From: UBA830 sp002295635 | GTDB taxonomy: Bacteria > Pseudomonadota > Alphaproteobacteria > MPNO01 > UBA830 | Assembly (NCBI GenBank): GCA_002295635.1 | Contig: DBHK01000027.1 | Coordinates: forward strand, 186,001 to 250,000 | Reading direction: 5' to 3' | DNA length: 64,000 nucleotides | Shown here: piece by piece, positions 44,151 through 52,544 of the stretch | Layout: the number at the start of each line of letters is the position of its first letter | Numbering within the stretch: position 1 is the first letter of the stretch | The notes under the pieces: generated by a model | The model's input: only the letters and a program-made list of their open reading frames with translations | Database searches by the model: none | What the model was told of the DNA's origin: nothing | Translations under genes and position numbers: made by a program

Positions 44151-45818
44151 ATGGAAAACTCAACCGGAAAACGCACATATCGAGATCTACAAGAGCATAT
44201 AGCGGAATTAAAATCCCGAAACTTGTTATATGTAATAGACGAGCCTGTTAATAAAGACACTGAAATGTCGGCACTGGTTCGATGGCAGTTCCGTGGAGGT
44301 TTACGAGAAGACCAGAGGAAGGCGTTTTTATTCAACAACGTCACAGATTCAAGAGGTCGAGATTACACAATACCTGTAGTAATCGGGGCGCTGGCGGCCA
44401 ATCAAGATATTTATGCGGCCGGAATGGGCACCACAGTTGAAGGTATAGCCGCCAAGTGGGAACACGCGATTGCAAATCCGGTGAAACCACGCCTAATCAA
44501 AGAAGCACCCTGTCAGGCTGTCATTATTGAGGGGGAGGATCTTCTTGCTGAGGACGGTGGTCTGGTTCGGTTACCCGTTCCATTATCCACTCCAGGTTTC
44601 GACTCCACTCCGACACTTGCCGCAACCAACGTCATTACGAGAAACCCCGTGTCGGGCAGCCAAAACATGGGTACATACCGTGCTGGACTGAAATCGTCTA
44701 ACCGCCTTGTGGTCAGAATGGCGACCCGGGTCGGTGGTGCCGAGGGTTACATGCACTGGAAGAAGCATAAGGAGTGTGGAGAAAAACTGCCCTGCGCAAT
44801 AGCAGTGGGCTGTCCACCCTATGTTGCTTTCATGGGACCACAAAAACTACCAATTGGTATGGAAGAGCTTGATGTGGCTGGCGGTCTAGCTGGTGAGCCA
44901 ATTAATGTGGTTCGCGCTCGCACCGTCGATCTTTTGGTACCAGCGGAGGCGGAGGTGGTTATCGAGGGCTATGTTGATACCGAAATGCTCGAACCAGAAG
45001 GCCCTTTCGGGGAAAGTCATGGGCACGTGGCGCTGGAGGAACTTAATCTTCCAATGAAGGTGACGGCGATCACCCATCGCGAAAATGCTGTGATACCATC
45101 TTACATCTCCCAGGTTGCTCCGTCGGAAAGTTCAGTGATTAAGCGCGTTGCTTACGAACCGCTATTCAAGGCTCATCTACGAGACCAACTTGGCATCAAG
45201 GGAGTAAGAAAAGTGCAACTGCATGAGCCGCTGACAGGTCTCCTGCGGGTCACTATTATTACACTGGATCCAGAGACACCGCGCACCGAAGTCTGGCGAG
45301 CGCTCTACGGCGCTGCGAGTTTTAAGGGGGATTGCGGCAAGATCACGATTGCTGTCAACGAGGATATCGATGCCGATAACGCAGACGCTATCCTTTGGGC
45401 TATGGGCTATCGACTTAACCCGGCCGATGACGTAGAGGTGCTGCGCCATCGTGGACAGGGGCACGGACCTAAGCGTGAGAGTGGCGGCGAGGAGGACTCT
45501 ACGCTGCTGATTGATGCTACGATGAAATCGCCTATGCCGCCGCTGGCCTTGCCCACTAAACCTTACATGGAAGTCGGTAAGGCCCTGTGGGACAAGCTCG
45601 GCTTACCCGAGTTAAGACCCGAATCCCCGTGGCACGGATACTCGCTAGGAGATTGGTCACAGGTGTGGGAAGAAGCCGCCGAACGTGCAGCTGCTAGTGA
45701 ATGGCTAGAAAACGGGAAGCGTACGCTGCAAAGGCAGGTCCCGGCAAATGTGACGCCGGAAACTTCGGTCCGAGATGTTGAAGACGGCTGGGAAGACGAA
45801 ACAGAGTGGAAAAAGTAA
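44151..45818 (+). CDS. UbiD-family decarboxylase
   Basis: A 555-residue prenylated-FMN-type decarboxylase. Family blocks: RTYRDLQEHIAELKSRNLLY at the N-terminus, PIVVIGALAANQDIYA-like IPVVIGALAANQDIYA, GTYRAGLKSSNRLVVRMATR, AIAVGCPPYVAFMGPQKLPIGMEE, PEGPFGESHGHVAL with conserved acidic residues, and KGDCGKITIAVNEDIDADN. The family reversibly decarboxylates aromatic or alpha,beta-unsaturated acids and needs UbiX for cofactor supply; ubiX is not in this window. It lies 69 bases after chrR on the same strand, so it may be read from the RpoE promoter. Confidence 0.9.
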   Translation: MENSTGKRTYRDLQEHIAELKSRNLLYVIDEPVNKDTEMSALVRWQFRGGLREDQRKAFLFNNVTDSRGRDYTIPVVIGALAANQDIYAAGMGTTVEGIAAKWEHAIANPVKPRLIKEAPCQAVIIEGEDLLAEDGGLVRLPVPLSTPGFDSTPTLAATNVITRNPVSGSQNMGTYRAGLKSSNRLVVRMATRVGGAEGYMHWKKHKECGEKLPCAIAVGCPPYVAFMGPQKLPIGMEELDVAGGLAGEPINVVRARTVDLLVPAEAEVVIEGYVDTEMLEPEGPFGESHGHVALEELNLPMKVTAITHRENAVIPSYISQVAPSESSVIKRVAYEPLFKAHLRDQLGIKGVRKVQLHEPLTGLLRVTIITLDPETPRTEVWRALYGAASFKGDCGKITIAVNEDIDADNADAILWAMGYRLNPADDVEVLRHRGQGHGPKRESGGEEDSTLLIDATMKSPMPPLALPTKPYMEVGKALWDKLGLPELRPESPWHGYSLGDWSQVWEEAAERAAASEWLENGKRTLQRQVPANVTPETSVRDVEDGWEDETEWKK

Positions 45819-45857
45819 ACTTCCCGGAATATGGCAAGGGAGAGCCTTATGAACGGT

Positions 45858-46910
45858 TTATATAGTTTCCGGCATCGCGATACCCAGTTTCAATGCCACT
45901 TCTTCAAGCCGCTTCCACGTACCGTCGGGCAACGGAATACCTTTTGCGCGCCGCCGCTCTAGGACCCGGTCGCCGCGCTCGCCCGGAACGAGGATTTCTT
46001 CAGTGTCATCGGCGCGCGGCAATAACTTAATGGCTTCGGCTAGCCGGTCGATCTCGCGGGTGTAGTTTCTGATATCACTGAATTGCGAAATATCGATGGC
46101 AATGACCAGTCCGTTCTGCATATGTACCGTTCCGTCCTGCGCACCCTCGAGAAAAGGCGCGATTAAGGGATTGGCTACAGTGAGACTGGTCAAACATTCG
46201 AACATAAGGGCGAGTCCTCCTCCCTTGTGACCGCCCAGTGCGGTAGGGATCGTGGCTTTGTTCGGATCGGTCGTGGGTTCGCCGTTGGCATCGATCGCCC
46301 AGCCTTCGCCTAAGGCTGTACCCATATCACGGGCTAGTTGAATTTTACCCATCGACTGGGTAGCGGTCGCCATATCCAACATCAAAGGTGCGTGGTTCGA
46401 CCCCGGGACTGAAATCGCAATTGGGCTGGTGGCTAGCCCGGCTGCGCGCGCGCCCGGGTACGCCATATTGGGGCGCGACGTATTGATTGCGATACCCGCC
46501 ATACCCTCGGCGGCAATTTCTAGAGTGAAATACCCAATGGCGCCCATGTGGGTCGCGTGCCGTATAAAGCAAAGGCCGATCCCGGCATTTTCCGCCTTAC
46601 ACAATGCTATTTCTGTAGCTTTTGAGAGCGCCACCTGACCGAATGCGCCATTCGCTTCGAGCACCGTGGCTGCTGGGAGATCGATTATCTTACGTATGTC
46701 AGGATTGGGATTACTAATTCCGGTATCGATCCGAGCGAGATAGCCTGGTATCCTTAAAACACCATGGGAGTCGACACCACGAAGGTTTGACCAAACTAGG
46801 ACTTTCGCAATTAGCGCGGCATCGTCTATCGGGAGGCCAGCTGCTGAAAAAAGCTTAAATGAAAAGTCCAGAAGCTCGAGTTCGGGCACACTATGAGATT
46901 TAATTTCCAT
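45858..46910 (-). CDS. Ldh2/malate-type NAD(P)-dependent oxidoreductase
   Basis: A 350-residue enzyme of the Ldh/malate dehydrogenase (YlbC/ComC/DdlD) family, which reduces 2-oxo acids or oxidises 2-hydroxy acids. Motifs: SNLRGVDSHGVLRIPGYLAR (with the conserved substrate-binding residues), VEANGAFGQVALSKATEIA-like LEANGAFGQVALSKA, ATHMGAIGYFTLEIAAEG and GWAIDANGEPTTDPNKA. The histidine in RHATHMG is the usual catalytic base. Substrate unknown, though nearby hydroxylases and decarboxylase suggest a step in a catabolic route. It converges with ubiD and diverges from the hydrolase at 47.0 kb. Confidence 0.88.
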   Translation of the reverse strand: MEIKSHSVPELELLDFSFKLFSAAGLPIDDAALIAKVLVWSNLRGVDSHGVLRIPGYLARIDTGISNPNPDIRKIIDLPAATVLEANGAFGQVALSKATEIALCKAENAGIGLCFIRHATHMGAIGYFTLEIAAEGMAGIAINTSRPNMAYPGARAAGLATSPIAISVPGSNHAPLMLDMATATQSMGKIQLARDMGTALGEGWAIDANGEPTTDPNKATIPTALGGHKGGGLALMFECLTSLTVANPLIAPFLEGAQDGTVHMQNGLVIAIDISQFSDIRNYTREIDRLAEAIKLLPRADDTEEILVPGERGDRVLERRRAKGIPLPDGTWKRLEEVALKLGIAMPETI

Positions 46911-46956
46911 ATGTCACATTTATCAATCACTTAATGTCACATTTATCAATCACTTA
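46911..46956. repeat. Perfect 23-bp tandem duplication
   Basis: ATGTCACATTTATCAATCACTTA occurs twice head-to-tail (46911-46933 and 46934-46956), immediately before the Ldh-type gene's start on the minus strand and in the shared upstream region of the hydrolase gene. The copies are identical, which suggests recent slippage or a doubled operator site. Confidence 0.9.
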
Positions 46957-47025
46957 GTTTCCGGTCCAGCATTGCGGCCTTTGGACGGTCCGGCGTATAA
47001 CGAGTGGAACACTTTGGGGACTATT

Positions 47026-47910
47026 GTGGAAGAAAAGGTTTTATTTAAATCTGGCGACCTGAACTTATCAGGTGTCATTCATCGTCCCGATGATATGGCC
47101 GACGGAGAACGTCGGCCGGCGGTTTTAGTGTTGCATGGATTCGGTAGCCGTAAGGATGCCGGAAATGTGACCGGGCCCACAAATATGTTCATGAGCTGGG
47201 GATACATCGTTTTGCGCTTCGATATGCGAGGTTGTGGCGATAGCGACGGCTTGTTCGGTCACCTAATCTGTCTCGAGCAGGTTGAGGATACGCGGGCCGC
47301 CATCACTTTTATACAGACGATACCTGAAGTCGATCCCGAGAGAATAGCGGTCGTAGGATCGAGCTTCGGTGCCGCGGTGGCGGTCTACACCGGTGGGGTA
47401 GACGATCGCGTAGCGGCTATAATTTCCTCCGGCGGATGGGGCAATGGGGAGCGTAAGTTCCGCGGTCAGCATTCTGGCAAGGAAGCTTGGCACAAATTTA
47501 CAAATATGTTGGAGCGAGGCGAAAAACATCGTGAAGCAACTGGTGAGCCACTGTACGTTGATCGGTATGAAATAGTGCCTATTCCGGAGCATCTAAAAGC
47601 TAACATGCCGTCCGGATCGGTCCAAGAGTTCACCGCCGATACTGCTATCGGCATGATGAAATTTAACGCTGAGGACGTAATCGGAAATATCGCCCCACGG
47701 CCGATTCTTTTACTTCATAGTTCTGTGGATTCAGTGACGCCGACAGAACAATCAGTCGAGATGTTCAATAGGGCTGGAGAGCCTACCGACCTGCATCTGA
47801 CTGCCGATACTGATCATTTCATGATGGCGGAGTCTAACACAAGGGTGATCAATATTATCAAGGATTGGCTTGGCAAGTATTTCCCGGTAGTGGAGACAAT
47901 AGATGCCTGA
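47026..47910 (+). CDS. Alpha/beta hydrolase
   Basis: About 294 residues from GTG 47026 (GGGGA upstream); the frame is open from TTG 46972. An N-terminal strand (VLFKSGDLNLSGVIHRP) is followed by VLVLHGFGSRKD (oxyanion-side HG), RFDMRGCGDSDG, the nucleophile elbow VGSSFGAAVAV, PILLLHSSVDSVTP (acid) and TADTDHFM (histidine). It resembles serine-type esterases of the dienelactone/peptidase S9 kind. Its stop overlaps the start of the second flavin hydroxylase by eight bases, so the two gene products probably act in the same pathway. Confidence 0.88.
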   Translation: MEEKVLFKSGDLNLSGVIHRPDDMADGERRPAVLVLHGFGSRKDAGNVTGPTNMFMSWGYIVLRFDMRGCGDSDGLFGHLICLEQVEDTRAAITFIQTIPEVDPERIAVVGSSFGAAVAVYTGGVDDRVAAIISSGGWGNGERKFRGQHSGKEAWHKFTNMLERGEKHREATGEPLYVDRYEIVPIPEHLKANMPSGSVQEFTADTAIGMMKFNAEDVIGNIAPRPILLLHSSVDSVTPTEQSVEMFNRAGEPTDLHLTADTDHFMMAESNTRVINIIKDWLGKYFPVVETIDA

Positions 47911-49108
47911 TGGCGGCACAAAATTCACCGATAAGGCAGCTGTGGAGGCAGAACTAGTCGCGAAAGCTATTCACCTCGCGCCGAGGTTAGCTGATCGGGC
48001 TCGTAAAGCTGAGCTGGATAGGCGAATCTCTGGCAAAACTGATTCCGAATTCCGTGATGCAGGCTTTTATCGCGCACTACAACCGGCACGGTATGGCGGT
48101 TTGGAACTGGATTATGGTGCTCAGACAGCGTTCTCTCGAGAACTGGGACGTGTCTGTGCGTCTAGCGGCTGGGTTGCAGGATTGCTTGCTTGCCATGGAT
48201 GGATCGGCGGGATGTTCCCGGACGAAGCTCAAGGTGAGATGTGGGGTGACGACGTTAATGCCGCGATCGCAACGTCCTTCCTTCCTGTTGCCGTGGAAAT
48301 AGAGCGGAGGGCGGCTGAGCTCACGATAAGTGGAAGGTGGCGGTTCTCTAGTGGGGTCGATCACTGCCGCTGGGCGATCCTACTCTTAAACCTTACGCCC
48401 GAGGCAGAAGACGCTACCTCCGACCCGGTGTTCGCTATAGTTGATTTAACTGAATGTAAAATTGAAGACGCCTGGAACAGCGCTGGGCTTGCAGCAACTG
48501 GGAGTAACGATATCATCCTCGATGAGGTAGACATACCGCCGCACCGGATAAAACGGATCATGGATATGCGTGGTGGAGAAACCCTCAGGTCGAGCGCCAA
48601 CGACAGCTATCTTTATCGCTTGCCTCTGTTTGCGGTTTTTCCCTTCAATATTATTGGCCCGTCCATCGGCGCAGCGCGCGGCGCACTAGACGCAGTCATA
48701 CAAGATCTAACTAACCGCGAGTCAGTGACCGGCGCCGATCTATCCCAGTCCGCGACAGCGCACCAGCGCGTCGGTCGGGCTACAGCTCTTCTAGATTCTG
48801 CGGAAGCGGTAATAAGCCAGCTCCGCGCGGAAATCATTTCAAAGGGGCGGGCAGGGGGGCAGTTCTCGATGCATGATCGGGTGCGTTACCGGCTTAATCT
48901 CGGTCATGTGGCCCGCACCTGCTGTGATGCAGTTGACGAGTTATTGCCACTAACCGGAGGACGCGGGCTGGAAACATCGCATCTAATGCAGCGCGCTTGG
49001 CGGGATGTCCATGCTATCGCTCAGCATATCGGCTTGGTGTGGGACCTTCAGACCGGGCTTTACGGCAACGTCCTGCTTGGTCACGGATGCCCGGATCCAA
49101 AGCTTTAG
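47903..49108 (+). CDS. Flavin-dependent hydroxylase, acyl-CoA dehydrogenase fold (second copy)
   Basis: A 401-residue relative of the protein at 41.1-42.3 kb. Shared blocks include SEFRDAGFYRALQPARYGGLELDYGAQ, CASSGWVAGLLACHGWIGGMFPDEAQGEMW, ISGRWRFSSGVDHCRWAIL, AATGSNDIILDEVDIPPHRI and a C-terminal MQRAWRDVHAIAQHIGLVWDLQTGLYG. This is the HsaA/HpaB-like oxygenase family rather than a CoA dehydrogenase. It forms an overlapping pair with the alpha/beta hydrolase and converges with the FAH gene. No reductase component is nearby. Confidence 0.85.
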   Translation: MPDGGTKFTDKAAVEAELVAKAIHLAPRLADRARKAELDRRISGKTDSEFRDAGFYRALQPARYGGLELDYGAQTAFSRELGRVCASSGWVAGLLACHGWIGGMFPDEAQGEMWGDDVNAAIATSFLPVAVEIERRAAELTISGRWRFSSGVDHCRWAILLLNLTPEAEDATSDPVFAIVDLTECKIEDAWNSAGLAATGSNDIILDEVDIPPHRIKRIMDMRGGETLRSSANDSYLYRLPLFAVFPFNIIGPSIGAARGALDAVIQDLTNRESVTGADLSQSATAHQRVGRATALLDSAEAVISQLRAEIISKGRAGGQFSMHDRVRYRLNLGHVARTCCDAVDELLPLTGGRGLETSHLMQRAWRDVHAIAQHIGLVWDLQTGLYGNVLLGHGCPDPKL

Positions 49109-49959
49109 CTGTCGACCTTTATTCTAAAATCACCGACTTCTTCGCAAACGAAATTTAATTCGTCGCCGGATTTTATCTCGCTGACACCTGCCGGTGACCC
49201 GGTGAACATTACATCCCCGGGATAAAGCGTGTAGAATTCCGATGCGTATTCGACTAATTCCCGAATGCTGAGGACCTGGTCCTTAGTATTTCCATGTTGT
49301 TTTATTTCCCCGTTTAATGATCCATGAAAAGATACGTTGTCTGGGTCTTCTATTTCTTCGGCAGTAACTAACCACGGGCCAAGAACGGCATAGCCGTCGC
49401 AGGATTTTCGGGCACTACGGTCTTCCGGACCGCGTAACGTTATATCCAGTCCCAGTGTGTAGCCGGCTATCATGTCTAGCGCGTTCACTTTATCGACCCG
49501 GCTACACTCTTTTCCAATAACTAAGGCGAACTCGAATTCGTGATCGTTTCGTCGGTTCGGAAACCTAATCGGGATTGTATCACCCGCGCCAATCAACGCC
49601 GTGTTAGATTTTAGAAATATCCCGGCTTCTTTAATCTTTGTTGTACGTTCGATGTGGCGGATACCCGGATCGGCCAGCGTTTCGTCGATATGGGCCTCGT
49701 AGTTTACCGGCGCAGCCATAAGTTTCCCGGGGCGAGCGATCGGTGGAAGCAGTCTCACGTCTTCTATGGAGATGGGATCCGCGCTAATAGCCATTTCTCG
49801 AAGCTTGTCATGCCATTCTAGCAGAGCTGCTATAAACGCGTCCGACTTTGCGTCATAGGGGTGTGTTGCACGGATTTGGTCCTGCGCGGCAGTGACGTCG
49901 CGAATGGTGCCCTCAACGATAACACCAAGGCGGTCATTGTCGAACCTACAGATTTTCAT
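49105..49959 (-). CDS. Fumarylacetoacetate hydrolase-family protein
   Basis: About 284 residues from ATG 49959 (GGAG upstream). It has the C-terminal FAH fold: LMAAPVNYEAHIDETLADPG, DHEFEFALVIGKECSRVDKVNALDMIAGYTLG (E-x-E metal ligands), LGPWLVTAEEI and TLYPGDVMFTGSPAGV. Members hydrolyse C-C bonds or act as hydratases/decarboxylases in meta-cleavage routes of aromatic breakdown. Next to the VOC enzyme (divergent, start-to-start distance under 100 bases) it fits a ring-cleavage module. Confidence 0.9.
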   Translation of the reverse strand: MKICRFDNDRLGVIVEGTIRDVTAAQDQIRATHPYDAKSDAFIAALLEWHDKLREMAISADPISIEDVRLLPPIARPGKLMAAPVNYEAHIDETLADPGIRHIERTTKIKEAGIFLKSNTALIGAGDTIPIRFPNRRNDHEFEFALVIGKECSRVDKVNALDMIAGYTLGLDITLRGPEDRSARKSCDGYAVLGPWLVTAEEIEDPDNVSFHGSLNGEIKQHGNTKDQVLSIRELVEYASEFYTLYPGDVMFTGSPAGVSEIKSGDELNFVCEEVGDFRIKVDS

Positions 49960-50056
49960 TTTTCTCCGATGGGTTTGAAGTGTTGGATTGTCTTGTCCTT
50001 TTGTGGCGCATAATTTTAGGATTGAAAAGACACCCTTGGGTGAATGGGAGAAAACG

Positions 50057-50932
50057 ATGAGCGATCCAATAGTCACCGGCCTTCGCAGCGCTGAATTTCA
50101 AGTTCCGGATCTGAAGATGGCAACAAAGTTCTATGTGGACAACTGGGGACTAGAAGTGGCAGCTACCGATGAGAATAGTATATATCTTCGGGGTACCGGA
50201 AAGGCGCATCATGCGCTCGTATTGCGTGAGGGCGGTGAAAAAGAATTGCTTACGGTTAATCTTGCGGCGGACGAAAAGGCGTCGGTTGATGGACTTTACG
50301 AAAAGGCAAAGGGTCTTGGAGCATCTGTAGAGCCGCCTCAGGAACTAGGCGGTCCCGCAGGAGGGTACGGCTTTATTTTTTATGACCTGCATAACCGACG
50401 TTACTGTATTTCAACAGAGATCTCTGATCATGAAGAAGAGCTTTATTCAGCAGACCGACCGGTGAAAATCAGCCACGTGGTCCTAAATTCCCCAAACCGA
50501 GAAGCCCAGAGCAGCCAATTTATCGATCTGTTAGGATTTAAGCTGACCGACCGTACAGGTTATATGGATTTTATACGCTGTAGCGCGGATCACCACGCGA
50601 TTGCGTATACTACCATCGACCGGCCTACCCTGAACCATGTCGCGTTCGAAATGCCGAGCCATGATGCACTGATGTTCGGCGCTGGCAGGATGAAACAAAC
50701 AGGGTTTCCAACCGAATGGGGTGTCGGTCGGCACGGCCCAGGAAATAATATATTTGCGTACTTTGTTGATCCGAACGGCTACGTGATAGAATACACTGCT
50801 GAGGTGCAGCAGGTCGACGATAACTACAAAGTTGGTATGCCCAAAGACTGGGAACGTCCGCCTGAACTGCAGGGCGATGCTTGGGGCTTTGCCGACGGCG
50901 CTACGGACAGGATGCGCACACACACCGCATGA
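50057..50932 (+). CDS. VOC-family extradiol dioxygenase-like protein
   Basis: A 291-residue, two-domain VOC protein from ATG 50057 (GGGAG upstream). The layout is that of 2,3-dihydroxybiphenyl-type extradiol dioxygenases: N-terminal half LRSAEFQVPDLKMATKFYVD, C-terminal half with iron ligands His in KISHVVLN, His in TLNHVAFE and Glu in GYVIEYTAE. This facial triad argues for ring cleavage of a catechol-like substrate, though other VOC enzymes share it. It diverges from the FAH gene and precedes the Liv-type transporter. Confidence 0.85.
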   Translation: MSDPIVTGLRSAEFQVPDLKMATKFYVDNWGLEVAATDENSIYLRGTGKAHHALVLREGGEKELLTVNLAADEKASVDGLYEKAKGLGASVEPPQELGGPAGGYGFIFYDLHNRRYCISTEISDHEEELYSADRPVKISHVVLNSPNREAQSSQFIDLLGFKLTDRTGYMDFIRCSADHHAIAYTTIDRPTLNHVAFEMPSHDALMFGAGRMKQTGFPTEWGVGRHGPGNNIFAYFVDPNGYVIEYTAEVQQVDDNYKVGMPKDWERPPELQGDAWGFADGATDRMRTHTA

Positions 50933-51107
50933 GTTTAATCAGAGCGGGGTTATAAATTCTCTGAAAAGTTCACCCTGAAAACTTTCTAAATTCAACAACG
51001 TCGGGCTGGACCTTTGATTCGATTTCTTTACACTAATTTATGCACGGGGCCTAATAGCCCAAATAGAATTGAATAAATGACAAACTGACCATAGGGAGGT
51101 CTAGATT

Positions 51108-52424
51108 ATGATCGTAAGTAAAAGAGGTGCACGCTTCATTGGTGCGGCCTTGACCGGTGCACTTGCATTAGGTACAGGCGCCGTATCTGCCGAAACTGTT
51201 AAAATCGGTGTGCCAACTTTTCTGACGGGCGCCGGCGCCCCAGCTTTCGGAATCCCCGGTAAACAGGGTGTAGAACTCATCGTCAGAGGCATCAATAATG
51301 GCGAGCTGCCTGCGCCATACAACACAAAGGGTCTGGCGGGTCGTCAAATTGAGGCTCTGATCTATGATGAAGCCGGTGGCGGTACTAAGCAGGTTACTGA
51401 ACTAAGAAATAAAGTTCAAAAAGATAAAGTTGACGCAATCATTGGTCAGATTTCATCGGGGACTTGCGCGGCAACCACCAAGGTTGCAGAAGAGCTTAAA
51501 GTGCTGACCATTCTAACTGTTTGCGGTACGCCAAGAATTTTCGAAGATATTAATCCCAATCCTAAGTATGTATTTAGGACGATGAATCATGGCACGGCAA
51601 ACAATGTGTCCGCTGCACGTTATATTGTTTCAAAGCATAAAGATAAAGCAGCTAAGGGCTTTACCGGCATTAATCAGAACTACGCTTGGGGTCAGGACTC
51701 GTGGCGTGACTTTAGCCTTGCAATGGCGGACCTCATGCCGTCGTCTAAGGGCTCTAAGAAAAATCAGATGCCGAAGATTTTCGCTGGCCAGTACGGTAGT
51801 GAAATCTCAGCCATCTCGAGGGCTAAAGAAGGGCTTGTTCACTCTAGTTTCTGGGGTGGAGACCTCGAGGCCTTTATCGGGCAGGCCGGGGCTCGTGGCT
51901 TATTCAAGAGAAAGCTATTCGTATTTACTGTTGGCGAAACCGTTGCATACCGACTGGGTAAGAAGTTCCCAGAAGGTATAATTGTCGGAACCCGCGGGCC
52001 GTATGGGATGTACGTCGTAGACGATCCGACGCCGCTAAATCAGTGGTTCCAGAAAGAGTTTCGTAAGGCCTATGGAACTCCGCCTGCACAACCTGCATAT
52101 CAATACGCGCAGGGCTTTCTCGGGGCAAAATATGCTTACGATAAAGCTGCTAAAGCAGCAGGTAAATTCCCGACAACTGATCAGGTCATCAATGCCCTAA
52201 CAGGTGCAACTTTCCCAACCTTTGTTGGAAACGTTGAGATGGCACTTGGTAAAGGTCATCAGGGTGTCACCGATGACATGTGGGGTGTTACCACTTGGGA
52301 CAAAGACCGAAAAGAAATGGTCGTTAAGGATGTTGTAAAATTCTCTCCCAAGTGTGTTATGCCGCCTGCTGGTGTTAAAGGCGTTGCCTGGATCAAGGGT
52401 GGGATGAAGGGTGCTAAGTGCTGA
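51108..52424 (+). CDS. Liv-type ABC transporter substrate-binding protein
   Basis: A 438-residue periplasmic protein. Signal peptide at residues about 1-26 (RFIGAALTGALALGTGAVSA then ET). The mature domain has the type-1 periplasmic fold with KIGVPTFLTGAGAPAFGIPGK, QIEALIYDEAGGGTKQVTEL and YAWGQDSWRDFSLAMAD. The branched-chain amino-acid clan also carries aromatic acids, amides and other solutes. Position right after the VOC gene suggests an aromatic or ring-derived solute. A GC hairpin follows it. Confidence 0.9.
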   Translation: MIVSKRGARFIGAALTGALALGTGAVSAETVKIGVPTFLTGAGAPAFGIPGKQGVELIVRGINNGELPAPYNTKGLAGRQIEALIYDEAGGGTKQVTELRNKVQKDKVDAIIGQISSGTCAATTKVAEELKVLTILTVCGTPRIFEDINPNPKYVFRTMNHGTANNVSAARYIVSKHKDKAAKGFTGINQNYAWGQDSWRDFSLAMADLMPSSKGSKKNQMPKIFAGQYGSEISAISRAKEGLVHSSFWGGDLEAFIGQAGARGLFKRKLFVFTVGETVAYRLGKKFPEGIIVGTRGPYGMYVVDDPTPLNQWFQKEFRKAYGTPPAQPAYQYAQGFLGAKYAYDKAAKAAGKFPTTDQVINALTGATFPTFVGNVEMALGKGHQGVTDDMWGVTTWDKDRKEMVVKDVVKFSPKCVMPPAGVKGVAWIKGGMKGAKC

Positions 52425-52460
52425 ATAAGCATTAGAAGCCTGGAAGACCTATTAAGCATA

Positions 52461-52482
52461 GGGGGGCGGGCGGCCGCCCCCC
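52461..52482 (+). other. GC-rich intercistronic hairpin
   Basis: GGGGGGCGG (52461-52469) pairs perfectly with CCGCCCCCC (52474-52482) across a 4-base loop. No T-run follows, so it is not a clear intrinsic terminator. It sits between the substrate-binding protein and the first permease gene, where such hairpins protect upstream mRNA and lower downstream expression. Confidence 0.7.
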
Positions 52483-52544
52483 GACTTTATGTATAAAACA
52501 AAAGCGCAAAAAGTCTGCGCGTATTTTGTTTGGGGGGGCGGAAA

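Noticed and set aside
52461..52482. GC hairpin as an intrinsic terminator
   Set aside because: No T-run follows; operon continues with coupled permease genes, so it is listed as an mRNA structure only.
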